Source: an uncultured Acetatifactor sp. (GTDB lineage Bacteria; Bacillota; Clostridia; Lachnospirales; Lachnospiraceae). From it: a DNA stretch of 64,000 nt. The notes below the pieces were generated by a model. It was not told where the DNA came from, made no database searches, and saw only the letters and a list, made by a program, of their open reading frames with translations. Below are positions 45,328 through 54,167 of this stretch, in pieces. The stretch is from contig CAJUGH010000007.1 in NCBI GenBank assembly GCA_910586215.1, forward strand, positions 15,812-79,811, read 5' to 3'. The stretch's first letter is position 1. Each line of letters starts with the position of its first letter. The position numbers were made by a program, and so were the translations under genes.

Positions 45328-46450
45328 GTGGTAGAATTAGATCAGATGAAAGCCGAAGTGCTGGCTTACGAAACTCCATTAGCGGAAGTGAGGGATTCAC
45401 TTTGACCTGGCTAACAAGTCAAAGAGGATAGAAGAACTGGAGATGGAGATGGAGGCTCCCGGCTTCTGGGATGATCCGGACCGCTCCAACAGCAAGATGA
45501 AGGAACTGAAGAACCTGAAGGACACGGTGGCAGAGTGCAACGGTCTGTTCGACCAGAAGGAGGACATCCTCACGCTGATCGAACTCGGCTATGAGGAAAA
45601 CGATGACTCCATGGTGGCGGAGATCCGCGGGGAACTGGATGACTTTGTGAGCAAGTTCGAGGAGCTGAGGATCGGTACCCTGCTCTCCGGGGAGTATGAC
45701 AAGAACAATGCCATACTGAAGCTGAATGCCGGGGCCGGAGGCACGGAGAGCTGCGACTGGTGCGGCATGCTCTACCGCATGTACACCAGGTGGGCAGAGC
45801 GGAAGGGCTTTGACCTGGAAGTACTGGACTACCTGGACGGCGATGAGGCGGGTATCAAGTCGGTGACATTCCAGGTAAACGGCGTCAATGCCTATGGGTA
45901 CTTGAAGTCAGAGAAAGGGGTACACCGTCTGGTGCGCATCTCCCCATTCAATGCCCAGGGCAAACGGCAGACATCCTTCGTGTCCCTGGATGTCATGCCG
46001 GACATTGAGGAAGACCTGGACGTGGAGATTGACGAGAAGGATCTGCGCATAGATACCTACCGCAGCAGCGGGGCCGGCGGACAGCATATCAACAAGACCT
46101 CTTCGGCGATCCGGATCACCCACATTCCCACGGGAACTGTGGTCCAGTGCCAGAATGAGAGAAGCCAGTTCCAGAACAAGGATAAGGCCATGCAGATGCT
46201 GAAGGCCAAGCTGTTTCTGCTGAAGCAGGAGGCCAATGTGGAGAAGCTGTCTGATATCCGTGGAGAAGTGAAGGATATCGGCTGGGGCAACCAGATCCGT
46301 TCCTATGTACTGCAGCCCTACAAGCTGGTGAAAGACCTGCGCACAGAGGTAGAGACTGGCAATGCAGATGGGGTATTGGACGGTGCCCTGGATCCCTTTA
46401 TCAATGGATATTTAAAGTGGATCAACACCAAGGATGCAGTCCAGGCTTAG
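45328..46450 (+). CDS. prfB: Peptide chain release factor 2, programmed +1 frameshift
   Basis: Twenty-five codons from GTG 45328 run to an in-frame TGA at 45403-45405 in the context CTT TGA C; reading shifts +1 at CTT and continues from GAC 45404, giving 373 residues. This is the classical autoregulatory frameshift: low RF2 lets the ribosome slip. An internal GAGGG lies 6 bases before CTT, slightly further than in E. coli. After joining, the SPF stop-recognition tripeptide is at 205-207 and the catalytic GGQ at 250-252, the same numbers as E. coli RF2, which supports the start choice. AAGGTGA precedes the start. Confidence 0.96.
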
Positions 46451-46540
46451 GGTCCGGTACAAGGCCCGGGCATAAGGTAGATCCTGGGAACCCAAAACAG
46501 AACAGATTAAAAAATAGAGCAGGTATAAGGAAATGAAAAA

Positions 46541-46575
46541 GGCAGCACCAGGTTTCTAAGGGGTGCTGTCTTTTT
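46541..46575 (+). terminator. Terminator of the secA-prfB operon
   Basis: GGCAGCACC pairs with GGTGCTGTC and is followed by TTTTT. It lies 90 bases after prfB and may also serve the convergent DUF975 gene. Confidence 0.85.
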
Positions 46576-46615
46576 GGCCGTTGTCAGAAATGCTTCTATC
46601 AGTATAACACCTGGA

Positions 46616-47368
46616 TCATTGCTTGTGGGAGGGACTGGTCTGCTGCATCAGATCAAGATAGAAATAGGTGAAAGTCATATTCATGTAGGGAATCAGCCAC
46701 AGGAAGCCTATGAACAGGGTAAATACACACAGGAGCATCATAGGCAGGAAGCTGCATTGCAGCCATAAGAGCCTTCTCTTATGTCCCCGCATCATGCGCC
46801 AGCACAGGGCCAGGGTTTCCCGGGCTGGATACTGGGGGAAATCCAGCATCACATAGAGGGCAAGCTGGATTCCCAGGGAAATGGGAAGGTAAAGGCACAG
46901 GCCCAGGGCCGTGAAAAGCAGGGCTGCCAGTTGCCAGCCGGATTCCATGGTGGCCAGGTAACGTTCCACCAGGTACTGCTGGGGCTGGAGGTATAGGGCA
47001 TTGCAGAGGATGGAGGCACCGGACACCAACAGGATCTTCTTATAATCTGCCCGGAAACCGTAGAACAGATTGGACACGGACCGGGGCTGGTGGCAGGCCA
47101 CATTTAGGAAGTAATAAGTCTGTCCCCCATGCAGGATGCCGAAAAAGATCGTCAGCAGGAGGGTGAATACATCCAGGGTGAAATTGGTCACAGGGTTTAC
47201 CCCGGCGTACAGAAACACCGTTATGCTGTAAATAAAAGACAAAACGAAAGAGGCTGCCAGGGGGATCCCCCAGTTTAGGAAGCAGACCAGCATGGCTTCG
47301 CCATACTTGCCATCCAGACTGTTTTTGGCGGCATTCTTCAACTCATAATATTTCTTATATTGCCTCAT
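46616..47368 (-). CDS. DUF975 family membrane protein
   Basis: A 250-residue integral membrane protein with about five hydrophobic segments and a basic N-terminal helix (RQYKKYYELKNAAKNSL) typical of DUF975. The ATG at 47368 sits 6 bases after AAGGAGA; a longer upstream frame lacks that signal. Function is unknown. It is the last of three minus-strand genes, 83 bases after the metalloprotease-like gene. Confidence 0.85.
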   Translation of the reverse strand: MRQYKKYYELKNAAKNSLDGKYGEAMLVCFLNWGIPLAASFVLSFIYSITVFLYAGVNPVTNFTLDVFTLLLTIFFGILHGGQTYYFLNVACHQPRSVSNLFYGFRADYKKILLVSGASILCNALYLQPQQYLVERYLATMESGWQLAALLFTALGLCLYLPISLGIQLALYVMLDFPQYPARETLALCWRMMRGHKRRLLWLQCSFLPMMLLCVFTLFIGFLWLIPYMNMTFTYFYLDLMQQTSPSHKQ

Positions 47369-47451
47369 TTGGTTCTCCTTGACTTGGTTCTTCCTAGAAT
47401 TCATTTCCGGCACCGGACAGGTATCCAGGGTATGTCTTGGATCTGGATCCT

Positions 47452-47913
47452 TCACAGGATATAGTCCAGGTTCATCCCGGCATATCTGGCCTGGTCGGCT
47501 ATCTTCAGCCCTTTCTGGTAGGGATTGTCCTCATTGTAATACTTGATCTGGGTGCGGGTGGTGCCGCCGGACACGTAAGTCCTGCCACATTCCGGATACA
47601 CAGCCGTGCGGATGGAGACAGAGGCAGAGAGCACCTTGCCGTTTTCCCGGGCCGCTTTCTTATAGGCATTGGACACATGCTCCTGTTCGTGGGCACGCAC
47701 GGCAGAGGCAGCCCTTTCCGGGGATACATGGGAGGGACTCTTGAAAGATACCATTTCATCGGAGCCATCCTGGTATTTGCGCCGTTTGCAGGTCTCACAC
47801 TCCCTGGAGGGGTCCTGGCTTGAAGGCTCCCGGCCGTTGGATGACTCCTGGATGCCGCTGGTACCCTGCCTGCCTGTAGCAGGATTCTGATTTGTTATAC
47901 GGTTTATCGTCAT
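47452..47913 (-). CDS. SprA-related putative zinc metalloprotease
   Basis: A 153-residue soluble protein. A C-x-x-C pair (C39, C42) starts the conserved part, followed by YQDGSD, then H75-E-x-x-H79, the zinc-metalloprotease core, and a late ECGRTYVSGG segment with one more Cys. This order matches the SprA-related family. The first 35 residues are polar and unconserved-looking. ATG 47913 follows AAGGAGA. Catalysis is inferred only from HEXXH. Confidence 0.75.
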   Translation of the reverse strand: MTINRITNQNPATGRQGTSGIQESSNGREPSSQDPSRECETCKRRKYQDGSDEMVSFKSPSHVSPERAASAVRAHEQEHVSNAYKKAARENGKVLSASVSIRTAVYPECGRTYVSGGTTRTQIKYYNEDNPYQKGLKIADQARYAGMNLDYIL

Positions 47914-47953
47914 GACGTTTCTCCTTATATATAGATCCACGGTTCCTGCTTTG

Positions 47954-47980
47954 CTGCTGTGAACGGAGGGAACAGTAGTC
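47954..47980. repeat. Family (ii) half-unit
   Basis: TGCTGTGAACGGAGGGAACAGTA is close to TGCTGTGAATGGAGTGAACAGTA at 29803-29825. It fills the gap between two minus-strand genes. Confidence 0.6.
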
Positions 47981-48421
47981 CTACTCCTGGCCGGTATGGG
48001 GAAAGGATTTCCTGAAATTCTCAAGCAGCCGGTCATAATCTATGCCGGTATTCTCTTCAAAATACTGCCGGTAGGTGTTCTCATATTTCTCCGGGTCACG
48101 GAGCAGAGACACTACATTCACCGTAATGACCACAAACTGGAAGGCAAAACCAATGATACAGAGAGTCAGTCCCATCCTGGCAGCATGAACCATTTTCTTC
48201 CCTTTTCGGTAGGTGAGCAGGGCGAAGAGGATCCCCAGGGCGCTGACCACAAAAGGAATGGCACAGCTAAGGGTCATGGACAGGAAGCCGCAGACTAAGG
48301 ATGCGGTGATGAAAGCCTGGCCATAGGGCTTGTGGGTGGGCTGGTTGTAATAACTGCTGTTGGATGCATTGCTGTCCCAGCGGTCCCACTCTTCGTTGTT
48401 GTCATTCTGATTATATGCCAT
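47981..48421 (-). CDS. Small DUF4190-like membrane protein
   Basis: A 146-residue protein. The first 30 residues are Asn/Gln/Tyr-rich and hydrophilic, two transmembrane helices follow (about 36-70 and 84-106), then a charged tail. The layout with a GFLSMTLSC helix resembles DUF4190-type proteins of Clostridia. Function unknown. It is the first gene of the minus-strand trio and its start is 200 bases from the groES promoter on the other strand. Confidence 0.72.
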   Translation of the reverse strand: MAYNQNDNNEEWDRWDSNASNSSYYNQPTHKPYGQAFITASLVCGFLSMTLSCAIPFVVSALGILFALLTYRKGKKMVHAARMGLTLCIIGFAFQFVVITVNVVSLLRDPEKYENTYRQYFEENTGIDYDRLLENFRKSFPHTGQE

Positions 48422-48621
48422 GAGTGCAGTTCTCCTTATTTTTCTTCCTATACTTTATCATTTCTTCCTGGGGATGTCAAAGGAGAGCCTACAAATAAAG
48501 TCTAAAATTTATAAAGGAAATATAAAATCTTACATTCTGAATGATGATAAGAAAACAAGAGTAAATAAGAGAAAAAAGAAGATATATATAGAAAAATAAA
48601 TATAAACTTCCATGAATGCGT

Positions 48622-48650
48622 TTGCAAAGACATAAATATAAAACTAATAT
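48622..48650 (+). promoter_or_regulatory. groESL promoter
   Basis: TTGCAA and TAATAT with a 17-base spacer. The upstream 48480-48610 is strikingly A/T-rich and may act as an UP element. Confidence 0.72.
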
Positions 48651-48662
48651 ATGTTCTAGCAA

Positions 48663-48689
48663 TTAGCACTCGATATTCCAGAGTGCTAA
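48663..48689 (+). promoter_or_regulatory. CIRCE operator (HrcA binding site)
   Basis: TTAGCACTC, nine bases, then GAGTGCTAA: a perfect consensus CIRCE immediately downstream of the -10 box. HrcA repressor bound here blocks groESL until heat stress. Confidence 0.97.
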
Positions 48690-48723
48690 CAAATCAAGAA
48701 CAGAGAATTAGGAGGCAATGATC

Positions 48724-49011
48724 ATGAAGTTGGTACCGTTAGGTGACAGAATCGTATTGAAGCAGGTGGCAGCAGAAGAGACCACCAAATCTGGAATCGT
48801 GCTCCCTGGCCAGAACAAAGAGAAACCCCAGCAGGGCGAAGTGGTGGCAGTAGGACCCGGCGGCATGGTGGACGGCAAGGAAGTGAAGATGGAAGTCAAG
48901 GTCGGCGACCAGGTGATCTATTCCAAGTATGCTGGAAATGAAGTGAAACTGGACGAGGAAGAATATATCATTGTGAAGCAGAATGATATCCTGGCTATCC
49001 TGGAGCAGTAG
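48724..49011 (+). CDS. groES: Co-chaperonin GroES
   Basis: A 95-residue chaperonin cap. It begins MKLVPLGDRIVLKQ, has the mobile loop around 20-33 (TTKSGIVLPG) and ends ILAILEQ. An upstream ATG at 48718 is only 2 bases from AGGAGG, so 48724 is preferred. It forms the heptameric lid on GroEL, encoded 154 bases downstream, and is under CIRCE/HrcA heat-shock control. Confidence 0.97.
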   Translation: MKLVPLGDRIVLKQVAAEETTKSGIVLPGQNKEKPQQGEVVAVGPGGMVDGKEVKMEVKVGDQVIYSKYAGNEVKLDEEEYIIVKQNDILAILEQ

Positions 49012-49165
49012 TGTTCCATTACCCAATTCACTATATCCAATTGGAAAATGAGGCACGAATGTATTGACCAGATGACCAGGCAGGTCATGGGAAATGGAAT
49101 TCGCTTCATACACTGGTAGGGAAGCAGAAACAAAATTATCATTATATAAATGGAGGCAGATTATC

Positions 49166-50788
49166 ATGGCAAAGGAAATTAAGTATGGGGCAGAAGCCCG
49201 TGCAGCATTAGAGTCCGGTGTGAACCAGCTGGCTGACACCGTGAGGGTGACACTTGGACCCAAGGGAAGAAATGTGGTATTGGATAAGTCCTTCGGCGCT
49301 CCCTTGATCACCAACGATGGTGTGACCATCGCCAAGGAGATTGAACTGGCAGATGCCTTTGAGAACATGGGGGCACAGCTTGTGAAGGAAGTGGCTACCA
49401 AGACCAATGACGTGGCAGGTGACGGTACCACTACAGCTACTGTCCTGGCACAGGCTATGGTGAACGGCGGTATGAAGAACCTGGCAGCAGGTGCCAACCC
49501 TATCATTTTGAGAAAAGGTATGAAGAAGGCTACCGACTGTGCCGTGGAAGCCATCTCCAGGATGAGCCAGAAAGTGAACGGCAAGGAGCATATCGCCAGG
49601 GTAGCTGCCATCTCCGCAGGGGATGAGACAGTGGGCCAGCTTGTGGCAGATGCCATGGAGAAGGTCAGCGGGGACGGTGTCATTACCATCGAGGAGTCCA
49701 AGACCATGCAGACCGAACTGGATCTGGTGGAAGGCATGCAGTTTGACAGAGGGTATATCTCTGCTTATATGGCTACGGATATGGATAAGATGGAAGCTGT
49801 CCTGGATAATCCTTATATCCTGATCACTGACAAGAAGATATCCAATGTCCAGGAGGTCCTGCCCATTCTGGAGCAGATCGTACAGTCCGGTTCCAAGCTG
49901 CTGATCATTGCCGAGGATGTGGAGGGCGAGGCCCTGACCACCATCATTGTCAACAAACTGCGCGGCACCTTCAATGTAGTGGCCGTGAAGGCTCCCGGCT
50001 ATGGCGACAGGAGAAAGGAAATGCTGCAGGATATCGCCATCCTGACCGGCGGTACCGTGATCAGTTCCGAGCTTGGCTATGAGCTGAAGGATGCCGATAT
50101 GAGCATGCTGGGCCGCGCCAAGTCCGTGAAGGTGCAGAAAGAGAATACCGTGATCGTGGACGGCGAAGGGGACAAGGATGCCATCCAGAGCAGGATTGCC
50201 CAGATCAAGGGACAGATCGAGGAGACTACCTCTGACTTCGACAGGGAGAAGCTTCAGGAGAGACTGGCCAAGCTGGCAGGCGGTGTGGCTGTGATCCGTG
50301 TGGGTGCTGCTACCGAGACGGAGATGAAGGAAGCCAAGCTGCGCATGGAGGATGCCCTGGCAGCAACCCGTGCAGCCGTGGAGGAAGGTATTATCTGTGG
50401 CGGTGGTGCCGCTTATATCCATGCTTCCAAAGATGTGGCCAAGATGGCTGAGACCCTGGAGGGCGATGAGAAGACAGGTGCCAACCTGGTACTGAAAGCC
50501 CTGGAGTCCCCTCTGTACCACATTGTGGCCAATGCCGGCCTGGAAGGCAGCGTCATCATCAGCAAGGTGCGTGAGTCTGAGGTGGGTGTAGGCTTCGATG
50601 CCTTGAAGGAGGAGTATGTGGACATGGTGGCTGCCGGTATCCTGGATCCTGCAAAGGTGACCAGGAGCGCCCTGCAGAACGCTACCAGCGTGGCCAGCAC
50701 CCTGCTTACCACCGAGAGCGTTGTGGCCAACATCAAGGAAGAGGCACCGGCTATGCCTGCAGGCGGCGGAATGGGCGGCATGATGTAA
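49166..50788 (+). CDS. groEL: Chaperonin GroEL
   Basis: A 540-residue chaperonin. The equatorial ATP site shows TLGPKGRNV, GDGTTTATVLAQ and the apical domain is intact; the C-terminus is the flexible GGMGGMM tail. ATG 49166 follows GGAGG by 9 bases; earlier in-frame codons belong to the leader. It folds newly made proteins with GroES and is terminated by a strong hairpin at 50866-50898. Confidence 0.98.
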   Translation: MAKEIKYGAEARAALESGVNQLADTVRVTLGPKGRNVVLDKSFGAPLITNDGVTIAKEIELADAFENMGAQLVKEVATKTNDVAGDGTTTATVLAQAMVNGGMKNLAAGANPIILRKGMKKATDCAVEAISRMSQKVNGKEHIARVAAISAGDETVGQLVADAMEKVSGDGVITIEESKTMQTELDLVEGMQFDRGYISAYMATDMDKMEAVLDNPYILITDKKISNVQEVLPILEQIVQSGSKLLIIAEDVEGEALTTIIVNKLRGTFNVVAVKAPGYGDRRKEMLQDIAILTGGTVISSELGYELKDADMSMLGRAKSVKVQKENTVIVDGEGDKDAIQSRIAQIKGQIEETTSDFDREKLQERLAKLAGGVAVIRVGAATETEMKEAKLRMEDALAATRAAVEEGIICGGGAAYIHASKDVAKMAETLEGDEKTGANLVLKALESPLYHIVANAGLEGSVIISKVRESEVGVGFDALKEEYVDMVAAGILDPAKVTRSALQNATSVASTLLTTESVVANIKEEAPAMPAGGGMGGMM

Positions 50789-50865
50789 GGAACCGGAAGT
50801 TACGCTTGAAGAGTTATTTCCAAACGGTTCCTAAGGATTCCATATTCTGAACTGTGTATACCGGA

Positions 50866-50898
50866 CTGCGGCAGAGCGATTTGCTCTGCCGCAGTTTT
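50866..50898 (+). terminator. groESL terminator
   Basis: CTGCGGCAGAGC pairs perfectly with GCTCTGCCGCAG around a 5-base loop, followed by TTTT. Confidence 0.92.
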
Positions 50899-50920
50899 GA
50901 CGCAGCTTCCTATGCAGCGT

Positions 50921-50950
50921 TTGACATAGGACATTGCCTTATGATATACT
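50921..50950 (+). promoter_or_regulatory. Promoter for the 51180 gene
   Basis: TTGACA and TATACT with an 18-base spacer. The 230-base leader after it shows no clear structure. Confidence 0.68.
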
Positions 50951-51179
50951 GTCTCACATTGCAGGAATGCCTGTAAAAGAGTATGTGTCATGGATTGACT
51001 GATACACAAGGACGGGTGTGGAAGCTTCCTTTCAGTGACCAGAGGGTGCCGGGATGGAAGCTTACTATAGGGCAGACGAGTCTGAAGGATATGTAGAAGG
51101 CAGGCCGTGCCCTGGAGACAGAAGCAGTGACAGGATAGAAGCAGCAAGCATATGTTGTGGCAGGAAAGGGGAAAATGTC

Positions 51180-51911
51180 ATGGGTGAGAAAATATACCGC
51201 CTGCACTACAGGGGGCAGCTACAGGACAATGTATCAATGGGGCAGCTTCAAGAAGCAACAGATCAGTGTGTCCGGCTGGCGGAGCAGGCAAAGGGGCAGG
51301 GCAGGATTCTGACGGCGGCCCTGTACCAGGCAGACAGGATGTTGTTTTTCTACTATGAGGCTCTGGGGGAACCTCTGCCGGTGACAGAACCCCTTTCCCT
51401 GGAGAAGGAGGTGTTCCTGCCGGAATCCGGGGAGGATAAGCAGACTACCTGTATCCGTCCGGAGGAACTGCTGGTGCCATTGTGTCCTCTCCTACAGATC
51501 TGGCCCGGGCAGAAGGGGGACAGACACTGGGTATATATGTACCATATTTACTACCACAGCATTCCGGAGGATGTGGAGAGCTGGAACCGGGACAGGAAAC
51601 CAAAGATGCGCCGGGGCAGGATCGCCTTTCTGCGGGAAGACAAGCTGTTCTCTTATGTGTATTTCCACAAGGCCATTGTGGAGGAAGGGCTGCTTATGGG
51701 GGACCGGTACCAGTCCATCGCCCTTCATGAGAATATTCTCTTTTCCTATTTTGAGGAGCCGAAGACCATGGTAAATGTCAAAAACGAGCCGGAGGGGGAG
51801 TCCAGGGTCATAGAGGACTGGATGGCAGCAGATCCCGAGTCTCATTTCATTCATATGCCAGAAGGCAAGGGAGGAAATTTCATGTTCCTTCCGGCTTTGT
51901 TTGCCGTTTAG
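51180..51911 (+). CDS. Unrecognised conserved-looking cytoplasmic protein
   Basis: A 243-residue soluble protein with no signal peptide or transmembrane helix. It has many aromatic and acidic residues (YMYHIYYHSIPEDVESW region near 120) and no catalytic motif that I know. ATG 51180 follows GGGG by 8 bases; a longer in-frame start upstream is possible but lacks a good ribosome site. It is followed 75 bases later by a 57-residue protein with a very strong ribosome site, so the pair may form an operon. Confidence 0.72.
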   Translation: MGEKIYRLHYRGQLQDNVSMGQLQEATDQCVRLAEQAKGQGRILTAALYQADRMLFFYYEALGEPLPVTEPLSLEKEVFLPESGEDKQTTCIRPEELLVPLCPLLQIWPGQKGDRHWVYMYHIYYHSIPEDVESWNRDRKPKMRRGRIAFLREDKLFSYVYFHKAIVEEGLLMGDRYQSIALHENILFSYFEEPKTMVNVKNEPEGESRVIEDWMAADPESHFIHMPEGKGGNFMFLPALFAV

Positions 51912-51986
51912 TCTTTTGATACGGGGCTCACATACATCTGGCAATGCACCAACGGGGTATGAATCAGAAGGAAGAGGAGGAATTTC

Positions 51987-52160
51987 ATGAACCGTTTTGA
52001 GTATATTGTGGAAGGGATTGACGGGGATTACGCTCATCTTAAGAGGACAGATGAACCGTCTGAAGAGTTGAAACTGGTGGCTCGGGCGCTTCTGCCCCCG
52101 GAGACCACTGAGGGGACGAAGCTGCTCTACGAGTGGATGCAGTATTCTATTGTGGAATGA
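51987..52160 (+). CDS. Small acidic protein
   Basis: A 57-residue protein starting MNRFEYIVEGIDG and ending MQYSIVE. AGGAAGAGGAGG lies just before the ATG. It is acidic, soluble and without cysteine. No family recognised. It could be a small partner of the 51180 protein. Confidence 0.66.
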   Translation: MNRFEYIVEGIDGDYAHLKRTDEPSEELKLVARALLPPETTEGTKLLYEWMQYSIVE

Positions 52161-52169
52161 AAGGTGCCA

Positions 52170-52305
52170 CTGCCCATTTACGTTTGATCGGAGATGATTC
52201 CCGTGGGCAATGAGCCAAGCGGCTGCGAAGCAGACATTTTGCGAATGCCACGAGGGTCACATACCCCGCAGCTTGCTGCAGGGTTGTTGATCGGAAAGGA
52301 AAGAC
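52170..52305 (+). repeat. Hairpin-rich gap before the FecR lipoprotein
   Basis: GATCGG occurs near both ends (about 52187 and 52289). Inside, CCCGTGGGCA pairs imperfectly with TGCCACGAGGG and CAGC-TT-GCTG forms a small stem. The layout resembles the other hairpin leaders in the window, but I cannot align it to family (i). Confidence 0.4.
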
Positions 52306-52309
52306 TGTT

Positions 52310-53941
52310 ATGAAAAAATCACTGCATGTTCGTTGTCTGATTGCCCTGTTACTGATGGCCAGTCTGCTGATTTCTGCCTGCGGCTCCAACGGGACAGCCG
52401 CATCCATGCGGCTGGTCCGGACCGAAGGGACGGTGGAAGTGGCCGATGAGGAGGGAGCAGGGATTGCCCTGGAGGAGAACCTGCGCCTGTACAATGGCTA
52501 CAATGTGGGTACCCTGGATGCCAGTTATGCCTGGATCAACCTGGACAACGTCAAGCTGACCAAAATGGATCGGAACAGTGAGGTTCGTGTTGAAAAGGAA
52601 GGAAAGAATTTAAGGCTAGAGGTGAAGTCAGGATCACTGTTCTTCCATGTCACAGAACCCCTGGCCGAGGATGAGACCATGAGTATCCATATCTCTAATA
52701 TGGCAGTGGGGATCCGGGGAACCTGCGGCTGGGTGGAGGCACCGGATGGGGAGCATATGGATCTGTATCTGCTGGAAGGCAAGGTAGAATGCAGCATCGG
52801 GGAGAAGACCATTGCCGTTAAGGCCGGGGAAAAGGCAGCTATGGCGGTGGACGGAGAAATCACCGTGACCCCCTTTACCGCGGAAGAGATTCCTGCTTAT
52901 GTGGTGAAGGAGATCCAGGAGAATGAAGAACTGATCCACGCCATTTTCGAGGATTCCGGCATAGATGTGCTGGGAAATCCACTGATCGCTTATGCGGATG
53001 TGCTGGCTGAAATCAAGGGAGAAATCCTGTACACGGAAATGCTTGACTTCGAGGCAGACGGCAGCCTGGAACTGCTGGTGGTGTATCTTCCAGAGGAGCC
53101 GGAAGGCAATGGCAAATATAACATCCATGCCGATATCTGGCGGGAGGAGCCGGAAGGGGCTTCCAAGGTAGGCAGCGAACGCTATTCTGTGTATGATTTT
53201 GACAGGGCGTTCATCTCGCTGGTGGAATCTGATAACCGCTTGTTCCTAAGGTTCTGCGGCACAGATATACGGGAGCAGGATGGCATAAGTTATAGGAGTG
53301 GGGCCGAAACATATTTCGGATCTCTTGCGCAGAAGGATGGCAAAAGGTCAGACTGGAAGAAGGTAGAATGGCTTCAGTATCATCAAGGGAGTCCCATGGA
53401 GTGTGCCATAAGTACGTATGGTGAAGATGGTTACGCCAGTTCTTTTCGCTGGGGACATACCGCCGATGATTATGAGGCCGTGCGGGAAAAATATCATGAG
53501 GTAAAGATTCTTGTCTATTGTCCAGATGGAGAGGAGCTGATTGTAACACCTGACCCATCGGAGACGGGAGAGCCGGATGGCCTGGAACTGATTGCCCCAT
53601 ATGTGGGGACGTACACGGACGAACGTAATGGGTATGCGAACTATCAGTTCATCGTGAAGGAAGATGGATCGGTAAATATGCAGGATATGTCTGGATATCC
53701 GCCTCCAGACTGGCTCAAAGGAAGTGGAAATGCGCCAGAGTCCATCTACCAACGGGTAGACGGCACTATTCTGGTCACGATTCAGGGGAAGGAGTCTTAT
53801 CTCATTTGCCCTGCAGGGAGGAGACCATCACTTTCCCCAGACAGTGACTACAGCGGTTTGTCTGGAGATCCCGAAAGAGTCACGATTATGTATATAGTCC
53901 CGGGAGAAGAAATATTATGGCCACAATTGTTCCATAATTAA
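52310..53941 (+). CDS. FecR-domain lipoprotein
   Basis: A 543-residue surface lipoprotein with lipobox ISAC (C24). Residues 30-200 are a FecR-like domain sharing SYAWINLDNVKL, EDETMSI and MAVGIRGT with the lipoprotein at 35900. The rest (about 210-543) differs: it has acidic beta-rich stretches such as LDFEADGSLELLVVYLPE, reminiscent of integrin-like repeats, and no DUF3160. GGAAAGGAAAG precedes the ATG. Two hairpins after the gene end transcription. The paralogue pair looks like a common anchor-FecR module attached to different outer domains. Confidence 0.85.
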   Translation: MKKSLHVRCLIALLLMASLLISACGSNGTAASMRLVRTEGTVEVADEEGAGIALEENLRLYNGYNVGTLDASYAWINLDNVKLTKMDRNSEVRVEKEGKNLRLEVKSGSLFFHVTEPLAEDETMSIHISNMAVGIRGTCGWVEAPDGEHMDLYLLEGKVECSIGEKTIAVKAGEKAAMAVDGEITVTPFTAEEIPAYVVKEIQENEELIHAIFEDSGIDVLGNPLIAYADVLAEIKGEILYTEMLDFEADGSLELLVVYLPEEPEGNGKYNIHADIWREEPEGASKVGSERYSVYDFDRAFISLVESDNRLFLRFCGTDIREQDGISYRSGAETYFGSLAQKDGKRSDWKKVEWLQYHQGSPMECAISTYGEDGYASSFRWGHTADDYEAVREKYHEVKILVYCPDGEELIVTPDPSETGEPDGLELIAPYVGTYTDERNGYANYQFIVKEDGSVNMQDMSGYPPPDWLKGSGNAPESIYQRVDGTILVTIQGKESYLICPAGRRPSLSPDSDYSGLSGDPERVTIMYIVPGEEILWPQLFHN

Positions 53942-53955
53942 GACAATTTCCACAC

Positions 53956-53990
53956 AAAGAAATCCTGCCAGCCGGCAGGATTTCTTTATC
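53956..53990. terminator. Terminator hairpin after the FecR lipoprotein gene
   Basis: AAAGAAATCCTGCC pairs perfectly with GGCAGGATTTCTTT around a 4-base loop. The A and T ends allow bidirectional termination. Confidence 0.8.
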
Positions 53991-54024
53991 GCTTTTTATC
54001 TTATAGGAAACTTTGCCGTACCTG

Positions 54025-54048
54025 AAGCGTCCGTTAGGACGCTTTTTT
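54025..54048 (+). terminator. Second terminator hairpin
   Basis: AAGCGTCC-GTTA-GGACGCTT followed by TTTT. Two terminators in a row insulate the LytTR cassette. Confidence 0.82.
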
Positions 54049-54088
54049 ACCTGTTAGGCAGGGATCTCTACCGCTTGTGCAAAAGCTA

Positions 54089-54116
54089 TTTACAGAATCC
54101 TGCCATGCATTATACT
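54089..54116 (+). promoter_or_regulatory. Promoter of the LytTR cassette
   Basis: TTTACA and TATACT spaced by 16 bases, 52 bases before the LytTR gene. Confidence 0.62.
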
Positions 54117-54167
54117 GAGAATATATGAGGAATACAGACAAGGCGCAATACACAAAAAGGAATTGGT

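Noticed and set aside
45328..45405. prfB as a frameshifted pseudogene
   Set aside because: CTT TGA C with a preceding ribosome-like site is the programmed frameshift; all catalytic residues follow in the shifted frame.
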